64,000 nt of DNA from Pantoea ananatis LMG 2665. GTDB taxonomy: Bacteria; Pseudomonadota; Gammaproteobacteria; Enterobacterales; Enterobacteriaceae. Positions 45,553 to 55,161 of the stretch are shown here, one piece after another. Below the pieces are notes generated by a model. It had not been told where the DNA came from and searched no databases. It was given only the letters and a program-made list of their open reading frames with translations. The position numbers and the translations under genes are program-made. Numbering within the stretch: the first letter of the stretch is position 1; each line of letters starts with the position of its first letter. The DNA is taken from assembly GCF_000710035.2 (NCBI RefSeq), contig NZ_JMJJ01000005.1, forward strand, positions 682,001-746,000, in the 5' to 3' direction.

Positions 45553-46203
45553 ATGAATAACTTGAATGTAATTATTGCCGATGATCACCCAATTGTTCTT
45601 TTCGGTATCCGAAAGTCTCTGGAACAAATTGAGTGGGTTAACGTTGTAGGTGAATTTGAAGATTCAACGGCGCTAATCAACAACCTGTCCAAACTTGATG
45701 CGAACGTCCTGATCACCGACCTCTCTATGCCAGGGGAAAAATACGGCGACGGTATTACGCTGATTAAATATATCAAACGTCACTATCCCGATCTGTCCAT
45801 CATTGTTCTGACAATGAACAATAACCCAGCCATTCTGAGCTCGGTGCTGGATCTGGATATTGAAGGCATTGTCCTGAAACAGGGGGCGCCAACCGATTTG
45901 CCAAAAGCGCTGGCGGCACTGCAGAAAGGCAAGAAATATACGCCGGAAAGCGTCGCCAAACTGCTGGAGAAAATCAGCGCGGGCGGCTATGGCGATAAAC
46001 GTCTGTCACCTAAAGAGAGCGAAGTATTACGCCTCTTTGCTGAAGGTTTCCTGGTGACCGAAATTGCCAAGAAGCTGAACCGCAGTATTAAGACCATCAG
46101 TAGCCAGAAAAAATCGGCCATGATGAAGCTGGGCGTGGATAATGATATCGCCCTGCTCAACTACCTGTCGTCCGTCAGTGCGACACAAATCGATAAAGAT
46201 TAA
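45553..46203 (+). CDS. rcsB: RcsB, response regulator of capsule, motility and envelope stress
   Basis: A 216-residue protein from ATG 45553. The receiver domain carries Asp56 in 'VLITDLSMPGEK', and the C-terminal LuxR-type helix-turn-helix is 'LVTEIAKKLNRSIKTISSQKKSAMMKLGV'. It is nearly identical to E. coli RcsB apart from the last dozen residues ('SVSATQIDKD'). As a homodimer or with partners such as RcsA it activates exopolysaccharide and stress genes and represses flagella; in Pantoea and Erwinia this includes stewartan/amylovoran capsule. A longer in-frame start at 45472 lies within rcsD and is not used. It converges on rcsC. Confidence 0.98.
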   Translation: MNNLNVIIADDHPIVLFGIRKSLEQIEWVNVVGEFEDSTALINNLSKLDANVLITDLSMPGEKYGDGITLIKYIKRHYPDLSIIVLTMNNNPAILSSVLDLDIEGIVLKQGAPTDLPKALAALQKGKKYTPESVAKLLEKISAGGYGDKRLSPKESEVLRLFAEGFLVTEIAKKLNRSIKTISSQKKSAMMKLGVDNDIALLNYLSSVSATQIDKD

Positions 46204-46210
46204 GTCCTCA

Positions 46211-46237
46211 GGCGGTGCGTTTCGCACCGCCTCTTTT
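46211..46237. terminator. terminator between convergent rcsB and rcsC
   Basis: A perfect nine-base stem, GGCGGTGCG with CGCACCGCC, around TTT and followed by TCTTTT on the plus strand. It lies eight bases after the rcsB stop. Confidence 0.85.
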
Positions 46238-46242
46238 CCCTG

Positions 46243-49092
46243 CTACCCTACCCGCGTTTTCCTTACCCGCTCTGCATAAATGCCCAGCGTTGTTTTCAAC
46301 ACGTCTAAGGTCACCGGCTTAGACAAACAGTTGTCCATCCCTGCATCCATGCAGCGCTGTTTTTCTTCTGCCAGCGCGTTGGCGGTGACGCCGACTACCG
46401 GGAACACGTGCCCCAGCTGGCGCAGCCGCTGCGTCAGGCGATAGCCATCCATATTCGGCATGTTGACATCGGTAAGCACGATATCGATGTTATTACGACT
46501 GAGAACGTTTAACGCATCGACGCCGTCCTGGGCGGTCTTGACCTGATAACCGAGGGTGCCAAGCTGTTCTGATAGCAGCATACGGTTGATAGGATGATCG
46601 TCAACGATCAGTACCATAATGTCGTCATTATGAATTTTCTCTTCCACCGGACCGTCTAGCGCCAGGCCATCATTCACCTCCGCGTCAACCGTAATCCGGT
46701 AAATGCGCGCCAGCAGCGTGGGTAACTCATGCAGGGTTGCCGTGCTGTGGATCCAGCGTCCCGTCTGAGGCTCACGAGGCATGTCCACGTGCGAACCGTC
46801 AAAAGTGATAACCGCCCGCACTGGCGCGTGGATGTCGGGCACGTAATCTGTCAGCACCACATCATCACTGCCCGGCTGGGCCTGATATTCAGCAACCTGG
46901 ATACCATGCTGCTTTAGCAGCCGTTCAAGGTACTGCGCCAGATATTCATTGCGCATCGCCAGCCAGATTTTCTTATCCTGTAAGCCGTCCAGCAGCGGAA
47001 TGGAAGGCTGTTTACCGTTGTAGATCGGAATACGGACAATAAACTGGCTTCCCATTCCCGGCTCAGACTCAACCTCAATGTCACCGTCCATCATGTTGAT
47101 CAGTTTTTCACAGATCGCCAGCCCCAATCCGGTCCCCTGGAAATTACGCTGTACGCCGTTGCCCACCTGGAAAAAGGGATCAAACAGTCGGGTCAACTCT
47201 TTAGCCGGAATACCCACACCGGTATCACGCGTGCGGAACGCCAGATAGCCTTGTGTGACATAGGCATGCAGAATAATACAGCCCGTATGGGTGAATTTAA
47301 TGGCGTTATTCAGCAGGTTAGAAATCACCTGCTGCAGTCGCAGAGGATCACCATCAAGTGCCTGCGGAACATCGTGCTCGATATAGCAGTAAAGCGTCAG
47401 GCGCTTCTTCACCACCAGGGAGAGATAGTTTCCGACAATATGGGTGATTACTTCGCGCGGCGAGAAAGGTCGCGGCTCTATTTTCAACTGTTCCGATTCA
47501 ATTTTGGAGAAGTCGAGAATATCGCTGATGATCTTCAACAGCAGGCTGGAAGAGTTATTCATCGCGGTCACCAGCGAGTCTATACCGCTCGGCAGCTGCC
47601 GCGTCTGCAGCAGATCCAGGTTACCAATGATGCCATACAACGGCGTACGAAGTTCGTGACTGACCGTTGCCAGGAACATGGATTTCGACTGGCTGGCCTG
47701 CTCTGCCGCGTGGGCCATTTCCTGTAAGGATTGCTCCATGCGCACGCGGGCGGAAACATCCACCAGCACACAGATCGCCACGTTTTCATTGCGGTAGCGG
47801 GAATGCACAAAGCTGATTTGCAGGTTAGTATTACTGCCCGTCAGGACATCAACAAAGTTAACCTGCTGCCCGCCGATGATCTCATTTAATCGCTTACGGT
47901 CTTCCTGCGTCAGCAGCGTCAGATAGTTGTGTGCCAACTCGTTACTGAGAATATTGGTACCATCGCTGGTGCGTAAAATGCAGATCCCTACCGGCGCTGA
48001 AGCGACAATTTTACGGTTAAACTGCTCGTGCTCTTCCAGCCGGTGTGCGTTTTCTTCCGCTGGCAAAAACATGCGTCTCTCAAACAGCCAGGCAAGCGTA
48101 AACAGCAGGATAGCGCTCAGGATATTCAGCAACAGGGCATTGATCATCATCAGTTTGAGCTGATCGACCAGCACATCGGTAGAGACCGACCACACCACGT
48201 TAAGATTCGACGGTGGCAACGGTTTTTTCAGCACCAGCTGACGGTAACCGTCAAGATAGCCAAACCAGGTTTTATCATCAGGCAATTCATTTAATGAAAA
48301 GCCCAAACCGCCCCGGCGCGAGGTCAGGAGCGGAGCGTAATTTTCATCCGTAATCGTTGCCGTGACGGGCAGGCTACCGGGCTGAATAAACGCATCAAGC
48401 TGGATATTTTGCTCGACGCCCAGCAGGGCCTGAAGTTTATCCGCCACGTAGATCGGCATGATAACAGAGAAGTTTCCTACGCCTGGCTGGGCGCTGCTGT
48501 TTACCCAGTAGACCGGGTTGCGACGCTCCTCTTCCGAACTGTTGCGGTAGCGCTGAAGGTTTTCCTGCAACAGCTTGAGGCTGTTATCGCGGTTAACGTT
48601 GTTACCAATAGCAAAATCCGCCAGACACTTGTTATCGCCACCAATGAGGAACACCCGGTTGAGCTCATAAGATGAGGCGAAATGACTCCTCCAGTAATTG
48701 ATATAGTTACTGAGTGAGTCCAGTGAGTTGCGCCAGGTCGCGCTCATGGCGGTGCAGTCATCACTGGAAAAAAGGGGGGTAAACTGCGGTTGAATCGTCT
48801 TTCCTGCCGTTGACCGATCTGAGGCTTCTCCCCCGCCGCTGGCGCTGGTGAGGTGGTTTTCAGCGATGAACTTAAGCTCGCGCATCTTGCCCGCTGAGAG
48901 GCGAACGTACCAGTCAATTGTGCCGTAGTTGCCAGCAAATTCCTGCCGTACCTTGTTCTCTTTATCGTGAAGTACGCTAATGATGTAGAAGGTGGTCAGC
49001 ACCGCGCCCAGTAGCCAGATTAGCAGCGCCAACGCGCGAAACAGATAGCGCGAAATGCGAAGCGTCGTGCGGAAAGAGACTAGATATTTCAA
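46243..49092 (-). CDS. rcsC: RcsC, hybrid sensor kinase of the Rcs system
   Basis: A 949-residue inner-membrane kinase (E. coli is also about 949). It has a membrane segment at about 18-40, a periplasmic domain, a second segment at about 310-332, a PAS-like region, the kinase H-box 'FLATVSHELRTPLYGIIGNLD', ATPase motifs 'DTGVGIPAKE' and 'GTGLGLAICEKL', an RcsC-ABL domain, and a C-terminal receiver with its Asp in 'IDIVLTDVNMPNMDGY'. The start is TTG at 49092, giving 'MKYLVSFRTTLRISRYLFRAL', which aligns with the start of E. coli RcsC. It phosphorylates RcsD and also acts as phosphatase. The periplasmic part is visibly more diverged than the kinase. Confidence 0.97.
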   Translation of the reverse strand: MKYLVSFRTTLRISRYLFRALALLIWLLGAVLTTFYIISVLHDKENKVRQEFAGNYGTIDWYVRLSAGKMRELKFIAENHLTSASGGGEASDRSTAGKTIQPQFTPLFSSDDCTAMSATWRNSLDSLSNYINYWRSHFASSYELNRVFLIGGDNKCLADFAIGNNVNRDNSLKLLQENLQRYRNSSEEERRNPVYWVNSSAQPGVGNFSVIMPIYVADKLQALLGVEQNIQLDAFIQPGSLPVTATITDENYAPLLTSRRGGLGFSLNELPDDKTWFGYLDGYRQLVLKKPLPPSNLNVVWSVSTDVLVDQLKLMMINALLLNILSAILLFTLAWLFERRMFLPAEENAHRLEEHEQFNRKIVASAPVGICILRTSDGTNILSNELAHNYLTLLTQEDRKRLNEIIGGQQVNFVDVLTGSNTNLQISFVHSRYRNENVAICVLVDVSARVRMEQSLQEMAHAAEQASQSKSMFLATVSHELRTPLYGIIGNLDLLQTRQLPSGIDSLVTAMNNSSSLLLKIISDILDFSKIESEQLKIEPRPFSPREVITHIVGNYLSLVVKKRLTLYCYIEHDVPQALDGDPLRLQQVISNLLNNAIKFTHTGCIILHAYVTQGYLAFRTRDTGVGIPAKELTRLFDPFFQVGNGVQRNFQGTGLGLAICEKLINMMDGDIEVESEPGMGSQFIVRIPIYNGKQPSIPLLDGLQDKKIWLAMRNEYLAQYLERLLKQHGIQVAEYQAQPGSDDVVLTDYVPDIHAPVRAVITFDGSHVDMPREPQTGRWIHSTATLHELPTLLARIYRITVDAEVNDGLALDGPVEEKIHNDDIMVLIVDDHPINRMLLSEQLGTLGYQVKTAQDGVDALNVLSRNNIDIVLTDVNMPNMDGYRLTQRLRQLGHVFPVVGVTANALAEEKQRCMDAGMDNCLSKPVTLDVLKTTLGIYAERVRKTRVG

Positions 49093-49246
49093 AGGTAACT
49101 CGCAGGTGGCAAGGTTAGTCGCATCGTGGGATTTTTAATGGTCATACACTAGCTTTATCGCAGCAAAAAAGCCAGTCGGTGACGGGCACCGGGCGCAGTT
49201 TGGGACTATTTGCCCCTGAGGAAATCATCCTTTGCCAAACCTGCCG

Positions 49247-49285
49247 CAAAAAAAACGGCAGGTCGGGTGATCCCTGACCTGCCGT
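49247..49285 (-). terminator. gyrA terminator
   Basis: On the minus strand ACGGCAGGTC pairs with GACCTGCCGT, followed by a run of eight Ts, 25 bases after the gyrA stop. Confidence 0.88.
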
Positions 49286-49309
49286 TGCTCTTAACGTACG
49301 ACGCGCTAA

Positions 49310-51952
49310 TTACTCATCGTCGTCCGCTGCGGGTACGTCATCGTCGTCATTGTCGACTTCAGGTACGATATCGTCATCCCCTTCAGCCACGCTGCCGTCG
49401 ATAGAGTCCAGCTCTTCTTCTTCCACCGGCTCAGCCACGCGTTGCAGTCCGACCACGTTCTCGTCCTCTGCCGTACGAATCAGAATCACACCCTGGGTAT
49501 TACGGCCCACGATGCTGACTTCAGACACACGGGTTCTCACCAGGGTGCCGGCATCGGTGATCATCATGATCTGATCGCTGTCGACCACCTGCACTGCACC
49601 AATCACCGGTCCATTACGCTCGGTCACTTTGATGGAGATCACGCCCTGCGTCGCACGGGATTTGGTTGGATACTCACTGTTCGCGGTACGCTTACCGTAG
49701 CCGTTCTGCGTCACGGTGAGAATTGCGCCCTCTTCACGCGGCACAATCAGGGAAACCACACGATCGTTTTGCGCCAGCTTGATACCGCGTACGCCCGAGG
49801 CCGTACGGCCCATGGCACGCACGGCAGATTCGGCGAAGCGAACCACTTTACCGGCGGCCGAGAACAGCATCGCCTCGTCGTTACCGTTGGTCAGCGCTAC
49901 GCCAATCAGCTCGTCATCATCGCGCAGGTTAATGGCGATGATACCGGCGCTGCGTGGACGGCTAAACTCCTGCAGACCGGTTTTCTTCACCGTGCCGCTC
50001 GCGGTTGCCATAAAGATATTGAAGCCTTCGGTGTATTCGCGCACAGGCAGAATCGCCGTGATACGTTCATTCGCTTCAAGCGGCAACAGGTTGACGATTG
50101 GACGTCCACGTGCCCCACGGCTGGCTTCCGGCAGCTGGTAAACCTTCATCCAGTAGAGTCGGCCACGGCTGGAGAAGCACAGAATCGTATCGTGGGTGTT
50201 TGCCACCAACAGACGATCGATAAAATCTTCTTCTTTAATGCGGGCGGCAGACTTGCCTTTGCCACCGCGACGCTGCGCTTCGTAATCACTCAGCGGCTGA
50301 TATTTTACATAGCCCTGATGCGACAGCGTGACGACCACATCTTCCTGATTGATCAGGTCCTCGATGTTGATGTCTGCGCTGTTCGCAGTGATTTCCGTGC
50401 GGCGCTCATCGCCGAACTGATCGCGCATCAGTTCCAGTTCTTCACGAATGACTTCCATCAGGCGCTCAGAACTTCCCAGGATGTGGAGCAACTCCGCAAT
50501 TTGATCCAGCAGCTGTTTGTATTCATCCAGCAGCTTTTCATGCTCAAGCCCGGTCAGTTTCTGTAAACGTAAGTCCAGAATGGCCTGAGCCTGCTGTTCA
50601 GTCAGGTAATATTTACCCTCACGAATACCAAACTGCGCTTCCAGCCACTCTGGGCGGGCAGCATCATCACCGGCACGCTCCAGCATGGCAGACACGTTGC
50701 CCAGATCCCAGGATTGTGCGATCAGGCCCGCTTTCGCTTCGGCAGGCGTGGGCGCACGGCGGATCAGCTCAATGATCGGATCGATGTTAGCCAGCGCAAT
50801 CGCCAGGCCTTCAAGGATATGCGCACGATCGCGAGCTTTGCGCAGTTCAAAAATCGTACGACGCGTAACCACTTCACGACGATGGCGAACGAAGGCTTCC
50901 AGAATCTCCTTCAGCGCCATAATCTTCGGCTGGCCCTGATGCAGCGCCACCATGTTGATACCGAAAGAGGTTTGCAACTGAGTCAGTGAATAGAGGTTGT
51001 TGAGGACGACTTCACCAACCGCATCGCGCTTGATTTCAATGACAATACGCATGCCGTCTTTATCAGACTCATCACGCAGCGCACTGATGCCTTCAACGCG
51101 TTTTTCTTTCACCAGCTCGGCGATTTTCTCAATCAGGCGCGCTTTGTTCACCTGATACGGCAGTTCGTGAATGATGATGGTTTCACGCCCGGTTTTGGCG
51201 TCCACTTCCACTTCACCACGGGCACGGATATACACTTTACCGCGACCGGTGCGGTAGGCTTCTTCAATGCCGCGACGACCGTTAATGATGGCCGCTGTCG
51301 GGAAGTCAGGCCCCGGAATGTGCTCCATCAGCCCTTCGATGCTGATGTTTTCATCTTCGATATAGGCGAGGCAGCCGTTGATCACTTCACGCAGGTTGTG
51401 CGGTGGAATGTTGGTTGCCATGCCGACTGCGATACCGGACGCACCGTTTACCAGCAGGTTAGGAATTTTGGTGGGCAGAACGTCAGGGATCTGCTCGGTG
51501 CCGTCGTAGTTCGGAACGAAATCAACGGTCTCTTTTTCCAGGTCAGCTAACAGGTCGTGGGCGATTTTGGACATGCGCACTTCGGTATAACGCATCGCCG
51601 CAGCGGAGTCGCCGTCGATGGATCCGAAGTTGCCTTGACCGTCCACCAGCATGTAACGCAGGGAGAAAGGCTGGGCCATACGTACAATGGTGTCGTAAAC
51701 GGCAGAATCACCATGGGGGTGATATTTACCGATAACGTCACCGACGACGCGGGCAGATTTTTTATAGGGTTTGTTCCAGTCATTACCCAGTTCGCTCATC
51801 GCGTATAGTACGCGGCGATGTACTGGCTTCAGGCCATCACGCACATCGGGTAAAGCTCGGCCAACGATGACCGACATGGCGTAATCGAGGTAAGAATTTT
51901 TTAACTCTTCTTCGATATTAACCGGTGTAATTTCTCTCGCAAGGTCGCTCAT
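49310..51952 (-). CDS. gyrA: DNA gyrase subunit A
   Basis: An 880-residue protein. The catalytic Tyr122 is in 'AAMRYTE'. The quinolone-resistance region '[15 protein letters not shown]' has Ser83 and Asp87, the susceptible state in E. coli numbering. The C-terminal DNA-wrapping domain starts with the GyrA box 'QRRGGKG' and the protein ends in an acidic tail ('[14 protein letters not shown]'). With GyrB it introduces negative supercoils using ATP. It is a single-gene unit with its own promoter and terminator, convergent with nothing immediately downstream but followed by rcsC on the same strand. Confidence 0.98.
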   Translation of the reverse strand: MSDLAREITPVNIEEELKNSYLDYAMSVIVGRALPDVRDGLKPVHRRVLYAMSELGNDWNKPYKKSARVVGDVIGKYHPHGDSAVYDTIVRMAQPFSLRYMLVDGQGNFGSIDGDSAAAMRYTEVRMSKIAHDLLADLEKETVDFVPNYDGTEQIPDVLPTKIPNLLVNGASGIAVGMATNIPPHNLREVINGCLAYIEDENISIEGLMEHIPGPDFPTAAIINGRRGIEEAYRTGRGKVYIRARGEVEVDAKTGRETIIIHELPYQVNKARLIEKIAELVKEKRVEGISALRDESDKDGMRIVIEIKRDAVGEVVLNNLYSLTQLQTSFGINMVALHQGQPKIMALKEILEAFVRHRREVVTRRTIFELRKARDRAHILEGLAIALANIDPIIELIRRAPTPAEAKAGLIAQSWDLGNVSAMLERAGDDAARPEWLEAQFGIREGKYYLTEQQAQAILDLRLQKLTGLEHEKLLDEYKQLLDQIAELLHILGSSERLMEVIREELELMRDQFGDERRTEITANSADINIEDLINQEDVVVTLSHQGYVKYQPLSDYEAQRRGGKGKSAARIKEEDFIDRLLVANTHDTILCFSSRGRLYWMKVYQLPEASRGARGRPIVNLLPLEANERITAILPVREYTEGFNIFMATASGTVKKTGLQEFSRPRSAGIIAINLRDDDELIGVALTNGNDEAMLFSAAGKVVRFAESAVRAMGRTASGVRGIKLAQNDRVVSLIVPREEGAILTVTQNGYGKRTANSEYPTKSRATQGVISIKVTERNGPVIGAVQVVDSDQIMMITDAGTLVRTRVSEVSIVGRNTQGVILIRTAEDENVVGLQRVAEPVEEEELDSIDGSVAEGDDDIVPEVDNDDDDVPAADDDE

Positions 51953-51989
51953 GGAGCCGCTATCCCTCTACTAATCCCGGATTTTAAAG

Positions 51990-52006
51990 GTGCGAAAGTA
52001 TATCAC
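51990..52006 (-). promoter_or_regulatory. gyrA promoter, extended -10
   Basis: On the minus strand TGATATACT (-10 TATACT at 52002-51997 with an upstream TG) lies about 45 bases before the gyrA start, and no good -35 hexamer is present at 16-18 bases. The strong dependence on the -10 region fits the known relaxation-stimulated control of gyrA. Confidence 0.55.
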
Positions 52007-52412
52007 ACAGGCGCACGTGAGGGGAAAGTAAAGCATCGTTAAGGACGAGGTTTTTCATCCCCGACAGAGTCAATTTTGATACGGGAAAGTGCAACGCAAA
52101 AAGATTCTTCGCTAGATGCGTGCAAAGAAAGTGGCCTGTGCTCGACGAGCAGGACATTGAGGTTAGCATGACGAATATACCGTTCTACAGAGCCGCCTCA
52201 AACCCCCAGTCTAAACTGTTGTTAATCTGCCTCAGCCTTCCATTAAGAGTACGATTTAGGACAGAGGCCAAAACCACCTAAGAAAAATCTTAAAAAACTC
52301 TCAATATTATTAATCCCACTGTTTTCCATTCAACTGTTCCTTCTTTGCTGCTTCAAAATCAAGGTGTAAGTGGTATGCTAATCAGAAAATTATATCTGCC
52401 ATCGGTTACTGT
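52007..52412. promoter_or_regulatory. spacer between gyrA and the AT-rich cassette
   Basis: About 400 bases. TGGTATGCT at 52371-52379 is a candidate extended -10 with TTCAAA (52352-52357) as -35, about 34 bases before the first cassette gene. The rest shows a drop in GC from about 52240 onward, marking the left edge of the cassette. No RNA gene was recognised. Confidence 0.35.
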
Positions 52413-52997
52413 ATGAATATATCACTAGTTGAATCCACAGGACTCTATTACATCATTGAGCGCATTTATCCTCGCGATGGACTCATTCCTGATGGTTTTT
52501 CTTTCGGCGGAATTTCTCCATCTCTAGTTCAGGTCTACCGGATGGTGATCAGCTTATCCAAAAAGCAAGATATGTATATGGAGGGCAAAAAAATCAATCC
52601 TGCAGATATCACCCTTTGGCAAACCATTAAGTATTCTTTCGGCGCTCCAGTACACACAAAATACACTGGCGATTTAGTTTATACGCTTGCATTTTCAGGG
52701 TCTTTAGCCTCATTTTCACTTTTGCCTGATTCTGATGTTCTGGATATTCCTAAAAATTTAACTAAGCCTAGAACAACCAGATTTTCACCAACAGTTAATT
52801 ACGGCAAGGACCCTATCCCTAATATTATTCTATATGGAAATAAAAATGTGAAATTCACTATGGACAATGGAGGGATTGATACCCCCACTGCAATGGCTAA
52901 ATACAATAGCAATACGAAAGAAACAAAATTCATTACTGATAAAACTGAATTAGCAAAATCAATGTTTGACATGAAAAAACACGGTATAAAGCTATGA
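52413..52997 (+). CDS. 194-residue protein of unknown function, first gene of an AT-rich cassette
   Basis: Soluble, with no signal peptide or membrane segment. It opens 'MNISLVESTGLYYIIERIYP' and has an aromatic, Gly/Ser-rich middle and a Lys/Asn/Thr-rich end. Codon use is strikingly AT-rich compared with the flanking core genes, which suggests horizontal transfer. No strong ribosome site is visible before the ATG. The frame is bounded by a candidate extended -10 promoter and overlaps the next gene by four bases (ATGA), which supports it as real. I do not recognise the family. Being encoded with two small membrane proteins suggests an effector-immunity or membrane-associated unit, but that is a guess. 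Confidence 0.7.
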   Translation: MNISLVESTGLYYIIERIYPRDGLIPDGFSFGGISPSLVQVYRMVISLSKKQDMYMEGKKINPADITLWQTIKYSFGAPVHTKYTGDLVYTLAFSGSLASFSLLPDSDVLDIPKNLTKPRTTRFSPTVNYGKDPIPNIILYGNKNVKFTMDNGGIDTPTAMAKYNSNTKETKFITDKTELAKSMFDMKKHGIKL

Positions 52998-53404
52998 TTA
53001 AAAAAAACTTTATTTTTTCAACCGTGTTACTATCGCTAATTCTGTTTAGTATTGGATTTACTTTCAACTATGAAATATTAACGCTGGGATCTGCATGTCA
53101 GGAAACACTAACGGATAATATCAGCAGTTTATTTTATAACAAGTTGATTACAGGATTGACTTTTTCAATTTATTTATTAATTTCAGCTCTAATCCTTAGA
53201 AAGAAAAACAACCGTTTCATTAAACTTATAACACAACAAATTCTTCAATTTTCGATTTCGTTAGTTCTGATAATAGTGACGTATCAAATAAAATCCTCTC
53301 CATGTGAAACTATCACTACAGGTTATCCGTTGCCTGCCGCACTGGCAATTTTGTGCGGTTTTGTCATTAGTATTGCGCTAGTGTTAAAAAGGAGAGCACC
53401 TTGA
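52994..53404 (+). CDS. 136-residue membrane protein of unknown function
   Basis: Four predicted membrane segments (about 7-27, 50-70, 82-102 and 113-131), with two cysteines in the outer loops ('LGSACQETL' and 'KSSPCETIT') that could pair in the periplasm. It starts inside the stop of the previous gene (ATGA) and its end contains AAGGAGAG, the ribosome site of the next gene. AT-rich like its neighbours. No family recognised. Confidence 0.7.
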   Translation: MIKKNFIFSTVLLSLILFSIGFTFNYEILTLGSACQETLTDNISSLFYNKLITGLTFSIYLLISALILRKKNNRFIKLITQQILQFSISLVLIIVTYQIKSSPCETITTGYPLPAALAILCGFVISIALVLKRRAP

Positions 53405-53700
53405 TTTTTAAAACCATTAAAAAAGGGTTCAGACTTTGCATGAACTACGAAGAAAAGGATTCGAAACTCGAATATCTCATCTTCCTTGTTTTCCAGATAG
53501 CCTGGTTTTCACTCTATCTGTCCTTTCTGGCGGACGATTCTCTTTCAATACTTCTTATCATTGCATTTATTATGCCGGTTATTTCCAGCAGTTTGCGGTG
53601 CCTTAACTATCTCAACAGAAGTCGTGTGATTGGTTTTCTGTGGATACCTTTTCCCTATTTCATGGCGTTAATCCCTTTGTTATTGACAAGGAAAAAATAA
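53401..53700 (+). CDS. 99-residue membrane protein, distantly DUF805-like
   Basis: The start is TTG at 53401, chosen because AAGGAG lies six bases upstream and the start overlaps the previous stop (TTGA). A short charged N-terminus precedes three predicted membrane segments (about 26-46, 48-68 and 80-96). The stretch 'LRCLNYLNRSRVIGFLWIPFP' recalls the 'R-L-x-D-x-G-R-S-G-W' turn of DUF805/YhaH proteins, but weakly. Last gene of the cassette; function unknown. Confidence 0.65.
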   Translation: MIFKTIKKGFRLCMNYEEKDSKLEYLIFLVFQIAWFSLYLSFLADDSLSILLIIAFIMPVISSSLRCLNYLNRSRVIGFLWIPFPYFMALIPLLLTRKK

Positions 53701-53973
53701 CTTAAGCGTGCTTTTTGCCTCGCCTTTTTCCATCCTGTCCACCTCCACTACAGGTCATATTTATTTTCCGGCCGTCAGTCTGATAGTGCCGATAACGCAA
53801 TCACACATCAGATGCTCCCACCTGACGGCTTACAAATGGGACATTCTATTCAGCTATCATGCATTTCAATTTAAGGCGAGTCGGGGAATGACTGCTGACT
53901 CTTCAGTCTACGGCCCCGGCCAGCTTGAGGTATACTCCCAACCATCAACGCTATTAGCCGGAGTAACAAGGTT

Positions 53974-54702
53974 ATGATTTCAACTTCACAGGAAAGCGGT
54001 CAGAACGTTGACCATAAGGAAATTGCCAAGTTTGAGGCCGTTGCCTCGCGCTGGTGGGATCTGGAGGGCGAATTTAAACCGCTGCACCGTATTAACCCTC
54101 TGCGGCTGGGCTATATTGCGCAACACAGCAACGGGCTGTTCGGCAAGAAAGTTCTCGATGTTGGCTGTGGCGGCGGCATCCTGGCCGAAAGCATGGCGCG
54201 GGAAGGCGCGGTGGTCACCGGGCTGGATATGGGTGCCGAACCGCTGGAAGTGGCGCGTCTGCATGCCCTGGAGAGCGGCGTCACACTCAGCTATGTGCAA
54301 CAGACGGTGGAAGAGCACGCCAGCCAACACGCGGGCGAATACGATGTGGTGACCTGCATGGAGATGCTAGAACATGTGCCCGATCCGCGTTCGGTGGTGC
54401 ACGCCTGCGCGCAGTTGGTGAAACCCGGCGGTGAGGTGTTCTTCTCGACTATCAACCGCAATCCTAAAGCCTGGCTGATGGCCATTTTTGGTGCTGAATA
54501 TGTGCTGCGCATGGTGCCGCGCGGCACGCATGATGTGAAAAAATTTATCCGCCCTTCTGAGTTGCTGGGCTGGGTCGATGAAACACCGCTTCGTGAGCGC
54601 AATATGATTGGCCTGCACTACAACCCCATCACCGATAAGTTTCGTCTGGGTAACGGTGTGGATGTGAACTACATGATACACACGCATCACGGCGACGCCT
54701 GA
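53974..54702 (+). CDS. ubiG: UbiG, ubiquinone O-methyltransferase
   Basis: A 242-residue SAM-dependent methyltransferase. The SAM motif is '[16 protein letters not shown]', with '[16 protein letters not shown]' and '[13 protein letters not shown]' following. UbiG carries out both O-methylations of ubiquinone synthesis, the early hydroxylated intermediate and demethylubiquinol. The start has AAGG close upstream. It keeps the E. coli position between gyrA and nrdA, although gyrA and ubiG are pushed apart by the cassette. Confidence 0.97.
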   Translation: MISTSQESGQNVDHKEIAKFEAVASRWWDLEGEFKPLHRINPLRLGYIAQHSNGLFGKKVLDVGCGGGILAESMAREGAVVTGLDMGAEPLEVARLHALESGVTLSYVQQTVEEHASQHAGEYDVVTCMEMLEHVPDPRSVVHACAQLVKPGGEVFFSTINRNPKAWLMAIFGAEYVLRMVPRGTHDVKKFIRPSELLGWVDETPLRERNMIGLHYNPITDKFRLGNGVDVNYMIHTHHGDA

Positions 54703-55161
54703 TAATCCTGCAGCGTGCGGCTCTGCCCTGCCCACGCTGCTGTCATCCTGTTGTCATCTGCGCAGGTTAGCGTTTCCGTGGGGCGGATCCAGGGCATTGG
54801 CTGAGACGGTATCTGCACGTTTTGCTCTCCCGCGCTGAGGTGTTGGAAAAGTTAGCGCAATGTTTGAAAAATCAGCGGTCGATCATAAATTGCAATATTT
54901 TCTCTGAATGGTTGACACGACCTGCGGCCTTACGAGACGCGGCTTAAGAAAACCCTCAGAAAATACAACCCCCGCAGACATCATTTTTTCCTCTTGTTAA
55001 GCGCCAGCAAAATACTAGAATAAGCCTCCATATTGTTATGCATATCGTCAACAACCCCAAGATGTAGTGTTTATCCACAACATTATTCACAATGAATATG
55101 CTGTGTATAAATCGGGATTTCTTTTAATTATTGGATACTCACGCAAAGGTAAAAACGCGAC
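54703..55161 (+). promoter_or_regulatory. nrdAB control region with DnaA boxes and an NrdR box
   Basis: DnaA boxes are TTATCCACA (55071-55079, a perfect match), TTATTCACA (55083-55091) and TTATACACA on the other strand (55102-55110). A candidate NrdR site, ACACTACATCTTG read on the minus strand, lies at 55060-55072 and abuts the first DnaA box. E. coli nrdAB is controlled by DnaA and NrdR at similar sites. The stretch 54703-55000 holds no gene that I can see. Confidence 0.7.

Noticed and set aside
49442..50566. 374-codon plus-strand open frame inside gyrA
   Set aside because: It is antisense to a fully conserved gyrA and has no ribosome site or recognisable product; long antisense frames are common in GC-rich conserved genes.
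49310..51952. Possible quinolone-resistance change in gyrA
   Set aside because: Positions 83 and 87 are Ser and Asp, the susceptible residues.
53708..53977. 89-codon frame between the cassette and ubiG
   Set aside because: No ribosome site and random-looking composition; more likely the ubiG promoter region.
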